DNA from: Hoplostethus atlanticus
Lineage: Eukaryota; Chordata; Actinopteri; Trachichthyiformes; Trachichthyidae
Length of the DNA: 64,000 nt
Reading direction: 5' to 3'
NCBI GenBank assembly: GCA_034670405.1
Contig: JAXDDX010000001.1
Span: 358,001-422,000 of the forward strand
Part shown: positions 50,105-62,600 of the stretch, piece after piece
How the letters are laid out: each line of letters starts with the position of its first letter
How positions within the stretch are numbered: position 1 is the stretch's first letter
The notes under the pieces: generated by a model
Databases searched by the model: none
Told to the model about the DNA's origin: nothing
What the model saw: the letters and a program-made list of their open reading frames with translations, nothing else
Position numbers and translations under genes: made by a program

Positions 50105-52965
50105 CATGAATTGATAATCTATTGACGTGTCACCTATTGACGAAGCATCATGGAGCACATGATGTTTTTTCAGGTCTCACAAACATGTCAGGGATTAACA
50201 TTCCATACTTTTGAGTATAACACACAGGAAAATACCACACAGTCAGCAGACAAACCCCAATGTGTAGAAACAGGCTTGGATTTCCAAAGCTAGGAGTGGC
50301 CTGGTTATGGTACCTTTTGAAAATTGATTGTATGTTTTGTTGGCCAGAATCCCCTTCGCTGGCTGTGGTGGTAAGGCAAATGTTTTCTCTCTCCTATTTG
50401 CTCACACATAAATCTTGACAAAGGCTAGGCCTTGGTTTTTGCACACACTGTCTATGCTTCTGCATTCCTGTCTGCGTTGGCCCAGTGCACTGCTCTTTCA
50501 CACTGAAGGAGATTACAGATGTCTCAAAGAAGTTGGTCTTAAAACTCCCAAAGAACCACAGTTTTTCTGACTTAGTAACATTACACTGAAACCCAGTGAA
50601 AAGGACACTAATATAAAGCTAGCTAATATTATGAACACACTTGCTACTAACTGGAAAATTGCAATTGAGCCATACAGAGTTATCTAGGTTAGCTGGTTAG
50701 CCTAGCTGACCTTCCAAGTTCAGACTAGACATACTAGCCTATAGTTATCTAGGTAAGCTAGTTAGCCTGCTGACCTTCCTAGATGAATGAATGAATGCCA
50801 TGTTTATAAATAAATGAAAAAAAGGAAGTCAATGCCATTTCTATTTTCTATTCATATTTTGACCAGTTCCTTCTTTGGCATTGAGGTTTGCCAGTTAGCT
50901 AACTTGCACTCAGTAAAGCTGTTGTTCTTTGGCTCCGCCCATTGAGGTTGACAATGCACACAATGCTTTTGCTTGCTAGATACAAGCGTTCAGCTGAAAG
51001 CTAGTAGCTACACCCCAGGTGTCCCATAGTCTCTCTCTCCCTTCCCCCTCCCCTGAGAGGAGTGAAGCTTTAACTGGTTTAAGACTCTGGGCATCTGCCC
51101 ACTCTGGCTGCAGGTACGATAACACTGACAATGCTTGTGGTTGACGTGGAGACGTCATGCGTCAGAGGCAATCGTGTTCTGCTGGCTGTGCAATCTCTGT
51201 CCAGACGTGTGTTGGTCATTGTCTGTGTCCCAATGTCTGTGTCAGTGTTAGCAAAGAAGCAAAAAAGAGTTTAATAGTTTAAAAGGAAATCCTTGTCATT
51301 TGATTATGTTTTTCTTTTGGTAATGTTAGGTTGGATGTATTATGACGTCAAAAACAAGTGAAACTCTGATTAGCCAGACACTTTTCATCACATACTGAAG
51401 TGTCATAGATTCTTTATGCTAGTGCCTAGCTCACTATAAGATTGGACTTCATGATAGATGTACATGATGTGACAAAGACTCTTGTGAAGACATTGTGACA
51501 TCACAGAACACAAACGTGCCTCAAAGCCTCAACAAATCACAGTGTTTAGAAGCTTTATGATGTCACAATGACTGTTGATACCGGTCATCTGTTGTAATGG
51601 ATTTGTGATATGTTCAAATTGTTTTTTTGTTTTATGACATCAGGACTTGAGGGGACTTGAGGTCAACTGTGAGGTTGACTGAGTTTGAAGAGCTTATTTT
51701 CAAAACTCGTAAAGATACCAGTAACATGATCACAGCACAGTGTAACTTGTTGTTGTTCCAAATAACAGCTTGAAATACCAAATATTGTTATACATGTCCA
51801 CTCCAATGAACATCTGAATTCACAATGAGGTTATCGCTTTTTCATACAGATGTAGGGAACTTGGATCAAAGAATCCCTCAAATCTGCAGAGTAAGATGTG
51901 AGAAAAACATGGGGCTATTGCCAGTGGTAATGAATTATTCCGCCCATCAACAACAACACTGAACATATCCTCATAAACAACTACATAATGTTAGTATTGT
52001 GTCTGACATGTACATAGATTTATAACACCATCTGAACATGAAGTATATAATAGTTTTAGATCACAGTCACAGCGACTATTATATACACATTCAAAAGATC
52101 ATCTGTTGAACATCTTTCCGTGTGGTTTCAATTATGAACATATTCGCTCTGGAGCGGGCGCTCTTTGGAAAGTTTCACCTCCAGTTGATTGCAATCATGG
52201 TCAACAGTTTATATTTTGTACCACGCAGTGGGATCGAGCGTGCAGAGGGAACTTGCCTGGTCATAGAAGCATTTCTGGTAACTCATTCCCCATGCAGGCT
52301 AGAAAGGGTGGTTCTGTTTTGAACATTCCTCATCACTGAAGTAATCAAGAAATAAAATAACTGGAAATATTCAGTTTAGTGTTCCATAACCGCTCTTTAC
52401 AGTAATAATTAGACTTGAGGATAATTGAGCAAGGACATTTGAGATGGCTGCGATAGGCTACGAGCACATTCCATCTCAGGACATAAACTCTAGCTGTGTT
52501 GTTATCTCTCTCTAAGTGATTGGCTGATGTAAACACTATTACAGTGAGCTTAGTCAGCAGAGGGTTTTGTGAGTTTGTGTATCCTCTGGGCTTTTAACTC
52601 CAAACTTTAAACACTGGCAGATTTTGCTGAGTTCTTTGACCTTGTTATGCATTCTTCTCTTCTCTTCTCTTCTCTTCTCTTCTCTTCTCTTCTCTTCTCT
52701 TCTCTTCTCTTCTCTTCTCTTCTCTTCTCTTCTCTTCTCTTCCCTCTTCTGCTCTCTCTCCCCCCCCTCAAGTTTTAATGACAATATTCATCTTCTCGTT
52801 AGGACCCCAGCTAAGAGAATACATATTTTTGGAAAGTATGTTATGTTATATTTGTCTTTTTATGGCACTTTTTTTGGCACTTGAGCCTACATTTTTCAGA
52901 GCCAGGGAGACAGGGATATAAAATCTCACCAGTTCACTGTGGAGCTTGACACAGACGTCAGCCCC

Positions 52966-53038
<73 letters not shown>

Positions 53039-56000
53039 TGCCTCTTAGCCCTTCGCTATTGGTCACTGTTCGGTGGTCACAAGCTACATTTGTCCTCAGC
53101 TGAAAAATGTCTCTTTTTCCTGTCCATTGAAAACAACATCAACAGCCTTATTTAAGCAGTCTATTTAAAAAGCCCTTATCTGCATTGTGCTGGTGTGTGA
53201 TCAAGTTAATTTTCCCTGTTTTTGAAGTCCTTGTACCAAAAGTTTAGTTTATAGTTCCACGTTGATGAGGAATGGCATCCTACGCTACCTTTTCTCATCA
53301 GTAACTGGAAGTGAAAACAGTTGAGTTGAGAGTGTTTTTCCACATTACTAAAGACATGTTATATACGTTATAGATCCTATTCCAGTATTCTAGTGTACAC
53401 AAGTACTGGGTATGGCTGATAGTTGCTTTGCCAGACATTAGCACATTACCTTGGATTTGCAGCGGGCTTGTCATGCTATCGCCCGCCAAATATTTTGTCT
53501 TTTTCCTTGTAGAGAGAGAAATTTAGCCGACTTCCAAGACTAAAGGAAAAAGTGGTGTTGTCTTTCAAGGAGCCTTTTTTTCGACCTAGACCTTTTGTGC
53601 AATTTTGTTTTGTGTGGTTTGGTTTATATCACAGCAATGAAATCATTCCATACCAGTGGCTGGGCTTGGACATATTAATGGCTAGGCCAATACTGCTTCA
53701 CACCACACACACGAAGTGATGAAGTGTTGTAATCTACTTATTTGGAGTACCAACTTTCCCTCAACATGCTGTGCTGACAACCCCCAGAGGAGAGGTGTGA
53801 ACTTTGTTGCATTCAGCTACTGGTTATACGTGTAGGTGAGAGAGGAATGATAGTGAGGCGAAAGCTTTTCCAGTCGAGAAAAAGTGCCCACCTTACTCAA
53901 AACTGTCCTGTGGCTGAAATGCATTATAGTCTGTTGAGGCTGCTGTTTGGAGAAATTGGTATCTCTGCCTCTTTTCTGATGGATTTCTCCCTGTATGATG
54001 GTTGAATGCTCTAGAAAGAAGCCCTCGCTCTTTGATTCTGAAAACCTGAAGTTTACTGTTGATGATTTTCTGCTATCAAACGTGATGTCACATTGTCTGT
54101 GTTTGGTCAGGAATAAGAATACACCACCAAACAACCACATGGGCTGAGGAATACAAGGTGCATCACTAATAATTGTTTTTTAACAGTGTTTTAAGGTGGA
54201 TTTTCTCTTTAAAAGTAGAAATTGTTCACTGTCACACTCATTTATTAACAACGCTCATGGAAGTTAAAGGGGCTCAATACCTCGTCTGGAAATCACATGT
54301 AGCTCCAAACTGTTTCCTAGCCATTTCACAACACAGTTAACCACGGGCTGTAGAAAGACCTGAATGTGATTTTATGTTTACATGGCAGGAAAGTATAAAA
54401 ACGTGTTCACCTTAAATAGCTCCCCTGACTAATTGAGTCCTGCTACTTACGGCTTTCCCGCAGACACACATTAAAATGCCAGTGTGTTTTGGGATGGTGT
54501 TGAAACTAGTACTGCACCAATGCAACGTTGTTACACTGCATAGCACGGTTACCAAACTGGTGAACCAGTGAACCTCCACAGGACCAAATCTTAAGGGAGG
54601 TGTACTCTAGTTTGATGTCGCTCCCACTCAGGGGTTAAACACCCAGAATGATTTAATTAGCTGGTCCCAGTTCTGGACAGACTAAAATTAGACGCACTTG
54701 TCCTCAAAATGCTGCGTTTGGACCCTGATACAGGGAGATACGTTGCACTGGGTTTGCTTAAAAAGAACATACCCCCAGGGATCTGGTAAAGGTCACCGCT
54801 AATACATAAATAGAAGCACGCAAGCATATACACACACACACTCTCTCACAGTTGTTGCGCTGTAAACAAACACAAAGTATCTTGAAGGCGGACATCCGTT
54901 CTCTGATTTCATGGATAGATGATGATAGACGATAGAACCGCCGCACCTCCTGTCTTGATCCTACAGTGACCTTTGGCCCAGGGAGGCTGTGGGAATGGGC
55001 AATGTAGCAGATTCCTGTGTTCAGTCTACCCGGAGGGTTGTGGTCGTAGTTAATCTCGACCGCCCTTTTTCTTTCTGTTTCTCTCCCTCACACACACACA
55101 CACACACACACACTATGACTCATTAAGATGGTAAAACCTCCCTGTTTTTCTCTCTTCTCTTTCTCCTGCAGTGTTGTCATTTCCTTTCCTTTCCTTTCCC
55201 TCTCCTCTCCTCTCCTCTCCTCTCCTCTCCTCTCCTCTCCTCTCCTCTCCTTATCCCCTATAGAGTGGTAGTAGCTGTCACATGTGAAATAGCTCAAGTC
55301 TCTCCATGGCCACAGTCGTAAAACCTGTGGTAACCAAGGGGAGCGATCTGGTTGGGCAAGATAAACAAACCTTGTGGCTTTCTAGTATCATAGTGCATTT
55401 GTTAAGCTAGGCAAAAGAGGCAGAAAACCGAGTGGGGAAACTGGTTATTGAAGTATTCTGACCCCCACAAGGCTTTGTGTGTGTGTATTGACGTTGCAGC
55501 TTTGACAGGTTGGTAGGAGAGAAGACTGAGTTGCATGGTACAGCACATCAAACTTTCTTTTGTCAGGAGATTTTGAATTGGTTGAACCGGAAATGTTGAT
55601 GAAAACCCCTATGCATGCACACACACACACACATACACACACACACACCATATTCTCCTCTCATGTGGAAAACAGAGTGCATGAATGTAGGTCAGCGCCA
55701 CCGACTCGACTCCACACGCCTCTTCCCTGGAACAGGCTGGAAGTGCTGTTCATGCTTTCCCACACTTCTGCCAGGAATTCCATAGAAAATCCAGGGCAGC
55801 GTGAATTCACAGATTCCGTTCATATAGAAGGCCGACGCACGCGTTACCGTACTGTATGTTTTCAGCACAAGACGTGTCGACGTCCAAGTGGCTAGCTTGT
55901 CTTCACACGGCCAGGACGGGCTTTCAAGCTCCCTGGTTTCACGTTATGACTGTAATCTCACACGATGGAGACCGTCTCACTAATCTGGTGGGAAATGCAG

Positions 56001-56956
56001 TCTGGTGACATGCCATAGGGCTGCCATGTTCTGCCCCTTTGGAAAGTGATGTCATGGGAGTCTGGATGAATTACAGCTTGTTACAACTTGTTCTCCTCAC
56101 ACGGGAGCTAGCAGTTGGGTATGCATCGAAACAAAAAGGAACTGTGTGATGTGTTTTGTTCCCTACCTGTAAAATGCAGAGCTGTATAGTAGTGATGGAG
56201 GTTAAGGTACCATGTGGGTCTTCTCAGCTCCATGCAGAAGATATTCTGAATCATAACACTGATGTCACTTCAACAATCAACATTTTTATACAGGACATCA
56301 TAATAACGAAACACCCAAAGAGCAGCACAGTAAAACCCACAGTACTGTTAACTCTTCACACTACATTTCACTCTAATTTGTAATTAAACCTATTTAAATC
56401 CTTTACAGGGCTTTTATTTTTACCCCTTTATCACAATCACATTTTCCAACTTCTCACTGACGCGGTACCTCCGCTTGACATCACTAGTGGAGGGTGGGAT
56501 AAACTCTGCTTTCAGTTTGATCGGCAGAAAATAGTGAATGTTGTCAAAGTGACATTAACATCAGTGCTGAGATGACGTGGTGTTTCCTTTTGCAGCTTGG
56601 CTTCTAACACACCTATGTGTATTAACACAATAGACCACAAAATGACCTTGGCATTTACTGTTTATCACGATTTGCTAACATAGAACTGACTTTTGCCTCC
56701 AGGTGCCTTTGCCAAGGTGAAGGAGAGCCAGCGGATGAGTGACGAGGGGAAGATGGACCAGGACGAGGCAGATGGCATTAGGAAACGCTGCCGGACGGTT
56801 GGGTTCGCCCTCCAGGCAGAGATGAGCCACTTCCATCAGCGGCGAGAGGTGGACTTCAAAGACATGATGCAGGCCTACCTCACTGAGCAGATAGCCTTTT
56901 ACCAGCGGGTTGTTCAGCAACTGGAGCGCACCCTGCGCATGTACGACACTCTGTAA
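43572..56956 (+). CDS. SNX33: SNX33, SH3-PX-BAR sorting nexin (2 coding exons)
   Basis: SNX33 is a cytoplasmic and endocytic membrane-remodelling protein of the SNX9/SNX18/SNX33 group. It binds dynamin and WASP through SH3 and tubulates membranes through PX-BAR. Exons 43572-45003 and 56703-56956 join in phase (AAA G|GT) to give 561 aa (human 574 aa). SH3 covers residues 1-60 (ALYDF-type motif is AIYTF; GLFPASYVEI at the end). An acidic motif DDDDDDWDDWDD lies at 101-112. PX covers about 222-322, with RRYKHF (252-257), the phosphoinositide-binding motif. BAR covers about 350-561. The linker motif RPKPRMERQDS and the stretch GRNLNRFSSFVRSGVEAF identify SNX33 rather than SNX9 or SNX18. No break was seen. 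Confidence 0.97.
45181..45234. repeat. Tandem duplication, 27 bp x 2
   Basis: Two adjacent copies of a unit starting TCCTCAGCTTCACATCCTCA, differing at two positions. A partial third copy follows. Confidence 0.9.
45555..45579. repeat. (CA)n microsatellite
   Basis: About 12 CA units after CAGA-type repeats in the SNX33 intron. Confidence 0.93.
46475..46620 (+). mobile_element. Dispersed fish repeat fragment
   Basis: GGAGCCTATCCCAGCATGCA, then GGGCGGAAGGCAGGACAGG, then AGTCTATCACAGGGCGAGCA. This is a very common interspersed teleost repeat (GTCACTGGAGCCTATCCCAGC type). I do not assign a family. Confidence 0.6.
46690..47105. mobile_element. Possible degraded MITE
   Basis: Left part CCGATTATGAGAAATC and ACGGGTTACATGGCATGTAA face right part ATGTAAACATTTTAACCCG in partial inversion (CGGGTTA and TAACCCG). 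A related CTGATTATGAGAAACAC occurs at about 59879, suggesting a family. The ends are not defined. Confidence 0.3.
50064..50099. repeat. (GT)n microsatellite
   Basis: About 18 GT units in the SNX33 intron. Confidence 0.95.
50679..50779. repeat. Diverged tandem duplication, about 65 bp period
   Basis: GTTATCTAGGTTAGCTGG... (50679-50715) recurs as GTTATCTAGGTAAGCTAG... (50744-50779). Both copies end GACCTTCC. Confidence 0.85.
52652..52742. repeat. (CTTCT)n pentanucleotide satellite, about 90 bp
   Basis: About 18 near-perfect TTCTC units, a pure polypyrimidine strand. Confidence 0.97.
52971..53036. repeat. (CA)33 microsatellite
   Basis: Uninterrupted CA tract of 66 bp, 230 bp from the pentanucleotide satellite. 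Confidence 0.97.
55089..55113. repeat. (CA)n microsatellite
   Basis: Twelve CA units, just before the TCCTC satellite. Confidence 0.93.
55181..55252. repeat. (TTTCC)n to (TCCTC)n pentanucleotide satellite
   Basis: A few TTTCC units pass into about ten TCCTC units. Polypyrimidine on the plus strand. Confidence 0.95.
55619..55649. repeat. (CA)n microsatellite
   Basis: About 15 CA units with one CAT interruption. Confidence 0.93.
56703..56956 (+). CDS. SNX33: SNX33 last coding exon (end of BAR)
   Basis: Acceptor TTTTGCCTCCAG, then GAFAKVKESQRMSDEGKMD through QLERTLRMYDTL and stop TAA (56954-56956). Residues 478-561, nearly identical to the mammalian C-terminus RMYDNL. Confidence 0.97.
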
Positions 56957-59690
56957 AGACCCAAAATGGCTGCCCAATCCAATATGCCAAAAAGCATAAC
57001 AAAGGAAAAAGGAAGGTGTATGTCTTCGCCTCTTTCACTGAGGCATTTTCTGCTCATTTTCTGGGCTCAAAGGAGTCAAAGACTTGCAGGTAAAGGAAAC
57101 AATAGTTTCTGGAGAGACAGTCAATGCTCTTTGTGGAGTAATCATTCACTTTGATGGATTCAAAGTTCTTGTTTTTAAAAGACCTACTGTACACTTCATC
57201 ACTCTCACTATGTCATAACATATTGTGTATTTTACATAAACAGGACAATTTATTTAAGGTGTTTGTAACAAATTAAAACGAGAATATAGGTTTCAAATGA
57301 ATAGTGGTTCTATAGTTCATCCTTCTATAGTGTAATGCTTTAAAAAGCAGAAACGGGTTTTTATCCTGAAGTAATCCTCTTCTTTCCAACGTCATGCACT
57401 TTGGTCTCACCAGGGATTCAAGTTACTTCCAATCTTAAAATCATAGAGAAAATTGAAATTGTAGTTTAATTAACAACATCCAATATTGATTCCTAATCAT
57501 TTTTAATGAAGTATATTTAGATTGCAATGAATTCATTGAATTGTCTCAACTGAAAGTGAACAGATACTATTTCTGGTCAAAACAAGAAATATAGTAAAGG
57601 GAAATTCTGCCCAAAATCTTTCACCATCACCTCGACTGGTCCTTGTTGATGACTTGACTTAGCTCAGGTGTTCACTGCATTATGTTACCTAATGTCCTTT
57701 TCCTTTGGTTAGCTCTCAATACAAACCACAAATGCCTGTCTAAACTTTGCACCACACAGAGGAATTACTGAAGTCAATTAAGTAATTTTGTTTTCACTTG
57801 TTTTTTTTGTGCAACAAGTGCCTTTAAGGGGTTGAGGCATTCTGGTGGGACTTTTTTAAATGGAGCATCCTTCTGTAGCATGGCTTCTGTCTGGGCGGTG
57901 GGGTGGGGGGCTTGTGGGAATGGGTTCTGTTTAGAGACAAGTTTGCACAGGTTTTTAATACTAGTGGGCCATAGTGTGTGTGTGTGTGTGTGTGTGAGAG
58001 CGAAATTAGTCAACTACTGTGCTGATCAATTCCCATATCTGCAGCCTTTACGCACAACAACTGGATTATCCAGCCAACCAATATGAAAAGTAGTCTGATG
58101 GTTGAAATAGATCGACTGGTTATATGAGCCACAACATCAATCACATCGTGGAGGTTCAATTGGATTTGTGCCAGCTAGACCATCACGTCTGGTTGAGGTG
58201 TTTGCATTAGATTATACAGTTGATGTAACAGCAAATTCTTCCTAATACCAGATTATCAGGCTACTTGTACGTAGAGTCAGGGGGATCTAGTTGCAAAATG
58301 ATTGACATCTTTGGCGTTTCATATTAAAGGGTTTTGTTTCAAAACATTTTTGGAACAATTTGGGGGGGACAATCCGATCTTATGTTCATTGTTATTTCAA
58401 AACTACATGTGATGCACATCTAAAACTACATTATATTAGAATGTTTCTGTTGTGTAACATTAAGATAACTAATAACTTAATAATAATACACACTGGGTAC
58501 TGCCTTCCAGACAGCAATACTTTTGTAGTGGATAGGTGTCATTTCTTTCCATCTCAGAATGAAAGTCTTCATGTGCACTAGTTTGTCCACGTTGACCGAG
58601 ACAGCATGGGGTTTTGAGTGTTGCTCAGTGTTCCACTCTGCTCTGTCTGAGTGAGTGTTTATTACCAACTAATAGTTGTTCCAGTAACATTACTCATTCT
58701 GTTTAACAGGAGAAAACTTTCATGGTGACTTGTGGTTTGACGAGACTATCTTTAGCAGTGTGTCAACCTCAGAGGTTTATATGGAGTCTGCGTTGCAATG
58801 AGAGCATTACCTCAAGAACTGTAGCGATTGTGTTTAGTGCGCTCACAACTCAACACGAGGAATACTTTCCCAATGTTCATTTTTGGCGTTGGCTCTGATT
58901 CAGACGTGATCATTCTGAATGAGAGGCTTTGATCTCTCAGTGGTGTATTTGGGTGCGCAGGTATTGGATTGGAAAAGTAAAATAAGCATTGCCCTCAAAA
59001 CCCCAGTGTGGTTCTCATGCACAAAAACAATTACTGAAGCAGAAATATCCCCGGTTTCTGAGGAAATCTGCAAACGGTCTGACTATGCGTGACTCAGATG
59101 TGCGTGTTGTCTCGATAGCCGGTCCTGTCCAATCCACATCTGGTCATTTAACTCTTTCCTCTCTAAATGGGGTATTGTTTGTTTGTTTGTTTTGGTAACA
59201 AACTTTAACTTTAGTATGCATTTTTTTTTGTTTGCACTCCAATGTTTCCTCCAAAACCAAAGAAGTCTGACACTTTCTACTGGGCTTCCAATGTTCACTC
59301 TGTTTGGTTGTGAAGACAGCGTTTAGAAAAGATCCCATTCCATAAAGAGACTAATGGACCAAATGCAGATTTGGGGCAAAAGACAGACATTCATGGTGTA
59401 AAAGAAAGAGTCAAAATTGAACCGATCGCCTCATCTGACAACACGTGGCAGCCCCGACCTTCATAATGACGCCTCACTCTCCACGTTCCAAAGCTGTATG
59501 ACAAGTTAAAGGCATTTCACATGGATGACTGTTTCTTAACAAGGATGTGTGAGCCGGGGAATTGCGGGAGATCTTTGCTTTAGTTTCATTTTCTGAAGTG
59601 ACTGATGGTGAGTTTCAGCATAAGTGATTTGTCACTTAATTAAAGGGGGAAGACCTGGGTGTCTGAATAAAAGTGATTTTGGTGAACCTT
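56957..59690 (+). other. SNX33: SNX33 3' UTR (candidate extent)
   Basis: Downstream of the SNX33 stop. An ATTAAA at 57272-57277 would give a short UTR and AATAAA at 59666-59671 a long one. It includes (GT)n at 57974-57996. The extent is inferred only from these signals. Confidence 0.35.
57974..57996. repeat. (GT)n microsatellite
   Basis: About 11 GT units downstream of SNX33. Confidence 0.93.
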
Positions 59691-62600
59691 CTCTGTCTTT
59701 CTTATCTTTGTATTTTACCATGAAACAGATAGAAATAATAAAAAAAATCTACTTGGAGTCGACCTTACAGCATATTGAGTTTGTTTCCATGCACACCAAT
59801 AATACTTGAGATATTGTAACCCTAGGTAACCATTTTTAAATTGGCACGTGTACGTAAACACCATATATAAACTCTTATCCTGATTATGAGAAACACAAAT
59901 AATACACTAAGGATGCACTGATATTAATCTGGGATGTAATCTGGGAGGCATGTATAAACCTTTAACACTTCTGTTTTTAGTTTTGCTGCTATCGTAATAT
60001 CGTAACTTTGATTTCTGCACTATTTACTACTCGTCAGGACAATGTGATATGATCATATCTTGAACTGAATGTGCCACCGATAGATTCTCTCTTATATGCA
60101 GAGAACGTCAAGACAGCCTCCATTAAAAAATCAAGCAAATGAATGTGGCCCGGCCTGGCAGCAGGACAACCTGGAACATGACTTTATGAATCTTTAGGAG
60201 ACACTTTTCAGCATTCATCCACTCCACCAAGCAGCTCTTATTTCACACTGGTTCTCACCGCTTGCTGCCACCCTCCGTGGTGCATGTTGGTTGGAAGAAG
60301 ACAAGTGAACTTCTAACAGCTGAAATAAGTGTTGCTTGGTGGATTATACTGAATTGTGGGGTTTCTACAAAAGGTACAAAACTGCCAGATTTTGGAATGG
60401 AGTTTAGTGTGATTCACTCCATATGAGAGAGAATGGAACGTATCGGGGCTAAATTAAGTGTAGCTAAACATATGGTTTTCCATGTACCAGCTGTTTATGT
60501 TCCAGCAAACTGGATTACGCTGTCATTTGGCGTCATACTTGTTCAAGCGTGCACTTTGCATGAAACGGCACACTCTACAAAAACACGCCCCCTTTGATGT
60601 CATCCTGGCGAAATGGCACGAGACTAAGGAGTCCCAGGATAACCAGGAGCTATTGTCCAAATGACTTTGAGCATGTAAACATACACACTCACCGACACCA
60701 CCAGAAGTAGACGTCTGGTCAGAAGCTTCTTTATCACATCAAGTTCAAGGTTTATTATTCACCGGGTTCAGACAAGCAACCTGTTTGGTCAAAGATGAGA
60801 TCCTGTAAATCACCGCTAGCCGTTCATAGGTTGCTCTTGTTTACTATGGTAGCTTTTGTGGTAACCAGGGAGCTCTTTTTTTATTCTCATGTATGTAAAC
60901 TACTACTACTACTATTACTGCTGCAGAAAACTCTTCAGACAGCACACACGTTAGTAACCATGGTATAAAAGCCACATTCTTTACTGCACTTACTCTGGTG
61001 TTATGGTGTTACCTCGTACCAGTCGCATCACCGTTGTTCCCAAAGTCTCCTGTGGTATTATTGCCACATAGAGAGATTCCTTGATGTAGGTCACACATAT
61101 GTACAATTTGAGCAGAATTTCTTTATTTTAAGCTGCCTGGTAGGTTCCCTCTTTGAGACAGCTGATAGATGCCTGACTTTAGTGCAATATGCCAAAGCGA
61201 AAACACAGGCTTTTCTCTTTAATCTGTCCCAGATGTTTCAGAAGCAAACATTTCATTTGGACAGCTGAAATTAACAGCTCTGTTAAAGCGAACGAGGTGT
61301 TGGCTCCATAGATCTTAATATTGAGTTCCCTCTTCTGTTTTTCGCCCGGGACAACAGGTGTCTAGAAACCAATACAATACTTCAAATCACAGAATGGCAC
61401 ATTTTTACAGGATTCCAAACTGAATGCTCACAATAATTCTTTGGGAATATGATATATAGCGATGAAACAAATCAAATGGTCTACAAATCATTGTTGCTTA
61501 CAATTCATGTCAACTTGCATTACACACACACACACGTTTGATGACTTCCAATCTTTTCTCCTTAATGTATTTTCTTTTAAGAAATGCCAGATGTTTCTAT
61601 TTCACCCCGAAGCCCGGGTGCCTGATGGTAATGTTTCAGGTTTGGGAATGCAGCTGAAGCAATGGGATGATGTCACCCTCTTGCCATGTGCCAGTGGGAG
61701 AGGTCATCAAGTTCAATAGTAAACCAGTGATTGACAGACAATCTCAAATGTAAATTCTCAGATAATTCACTGTACTAACTACAGGGCTCAAAGAGAAATT
61801 AGAGGGTTCCATTACAATAAAGTTTGTCTTTTATGATGTACACCATAGACTATTAGTGTAGCAGTAAAATGACACTTTGGAAAAAGTTCCAAACCTTGAA
61901 GTTTTGCCAAAGTAATGCTAACAGTGCACTTCTCCTCCGCGACCCAATTTGTGTGAGTGAGGAAGTGGGGGGGGGGGGGGGGGGATGAAAACGAGTCAGC
62001 CTCGTCTTCTTTTAGCTTTTTCCATCGGACGCAGCTAAAGTTTGGATGAGCTAACTACCTCTTTTCCAGGAGAGGGGAACATTTTTTGAAACGGCTCCAG
62101 CGTGGAGTTGTATAAAGCTAAAAATGTCTAGAGACAAAGCACTCTTTCAGTTATCACGCTGTACTCTACCTGTTAATGTTCTTGTCATGCGTCATGCGTA
62201 AGGTGTCGTGTTACAGGTTTTCAAACCACGTCACGTTTCCTTCTCGTTCTAAGGAACTACTCGCAACTCTTTGAATGCTCTGAACTGCAGAAGCAATACA
62301 CAAGGGTGGATTTCTTTCAGGTTCTCCTTGCATCGCTCCTGAAGGGGCACATGGTAAAAGCGTTAGGGCCCAAAGTGCCAGCAGATGTCCATAAAAAACC
62401 CAACATGCTGAGTGAAGGAGGGGAAAGGAGCAGTTTCATGTCTGCATAGTCTGGGGAGGAAAACTGTACCTCAAGCCCCGTTGCAGGATACCTCAGAGGA
62501 CACGACGTACCCAGAGTCCTCATTTGTTCCCCTTAATGAAAAATCAGTCTGAGCTCCAAAGTACAGCACCAAATGTGTTTTACACCGCGGGGTCCAGACA

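Larger units (their letters stand above)
45004..56702. other. SNX33 intron, 11.7 kb, rich in simple repeats
   Basis: Contains all the microsatellites and duplications listed between these positions, plus dispersed-repeat fragments. Open frames up to 197 aa (47852-48445, minus) show no domain or splice context and are judged chance. Confidence 0.7.

Noticed and set aside
59808-59905. Second copy of the 46690-47105 repeat
   Set aside because: Only a short CTGATTATGAGAAACAC-type similarity is visible, too little to annotate as an element.
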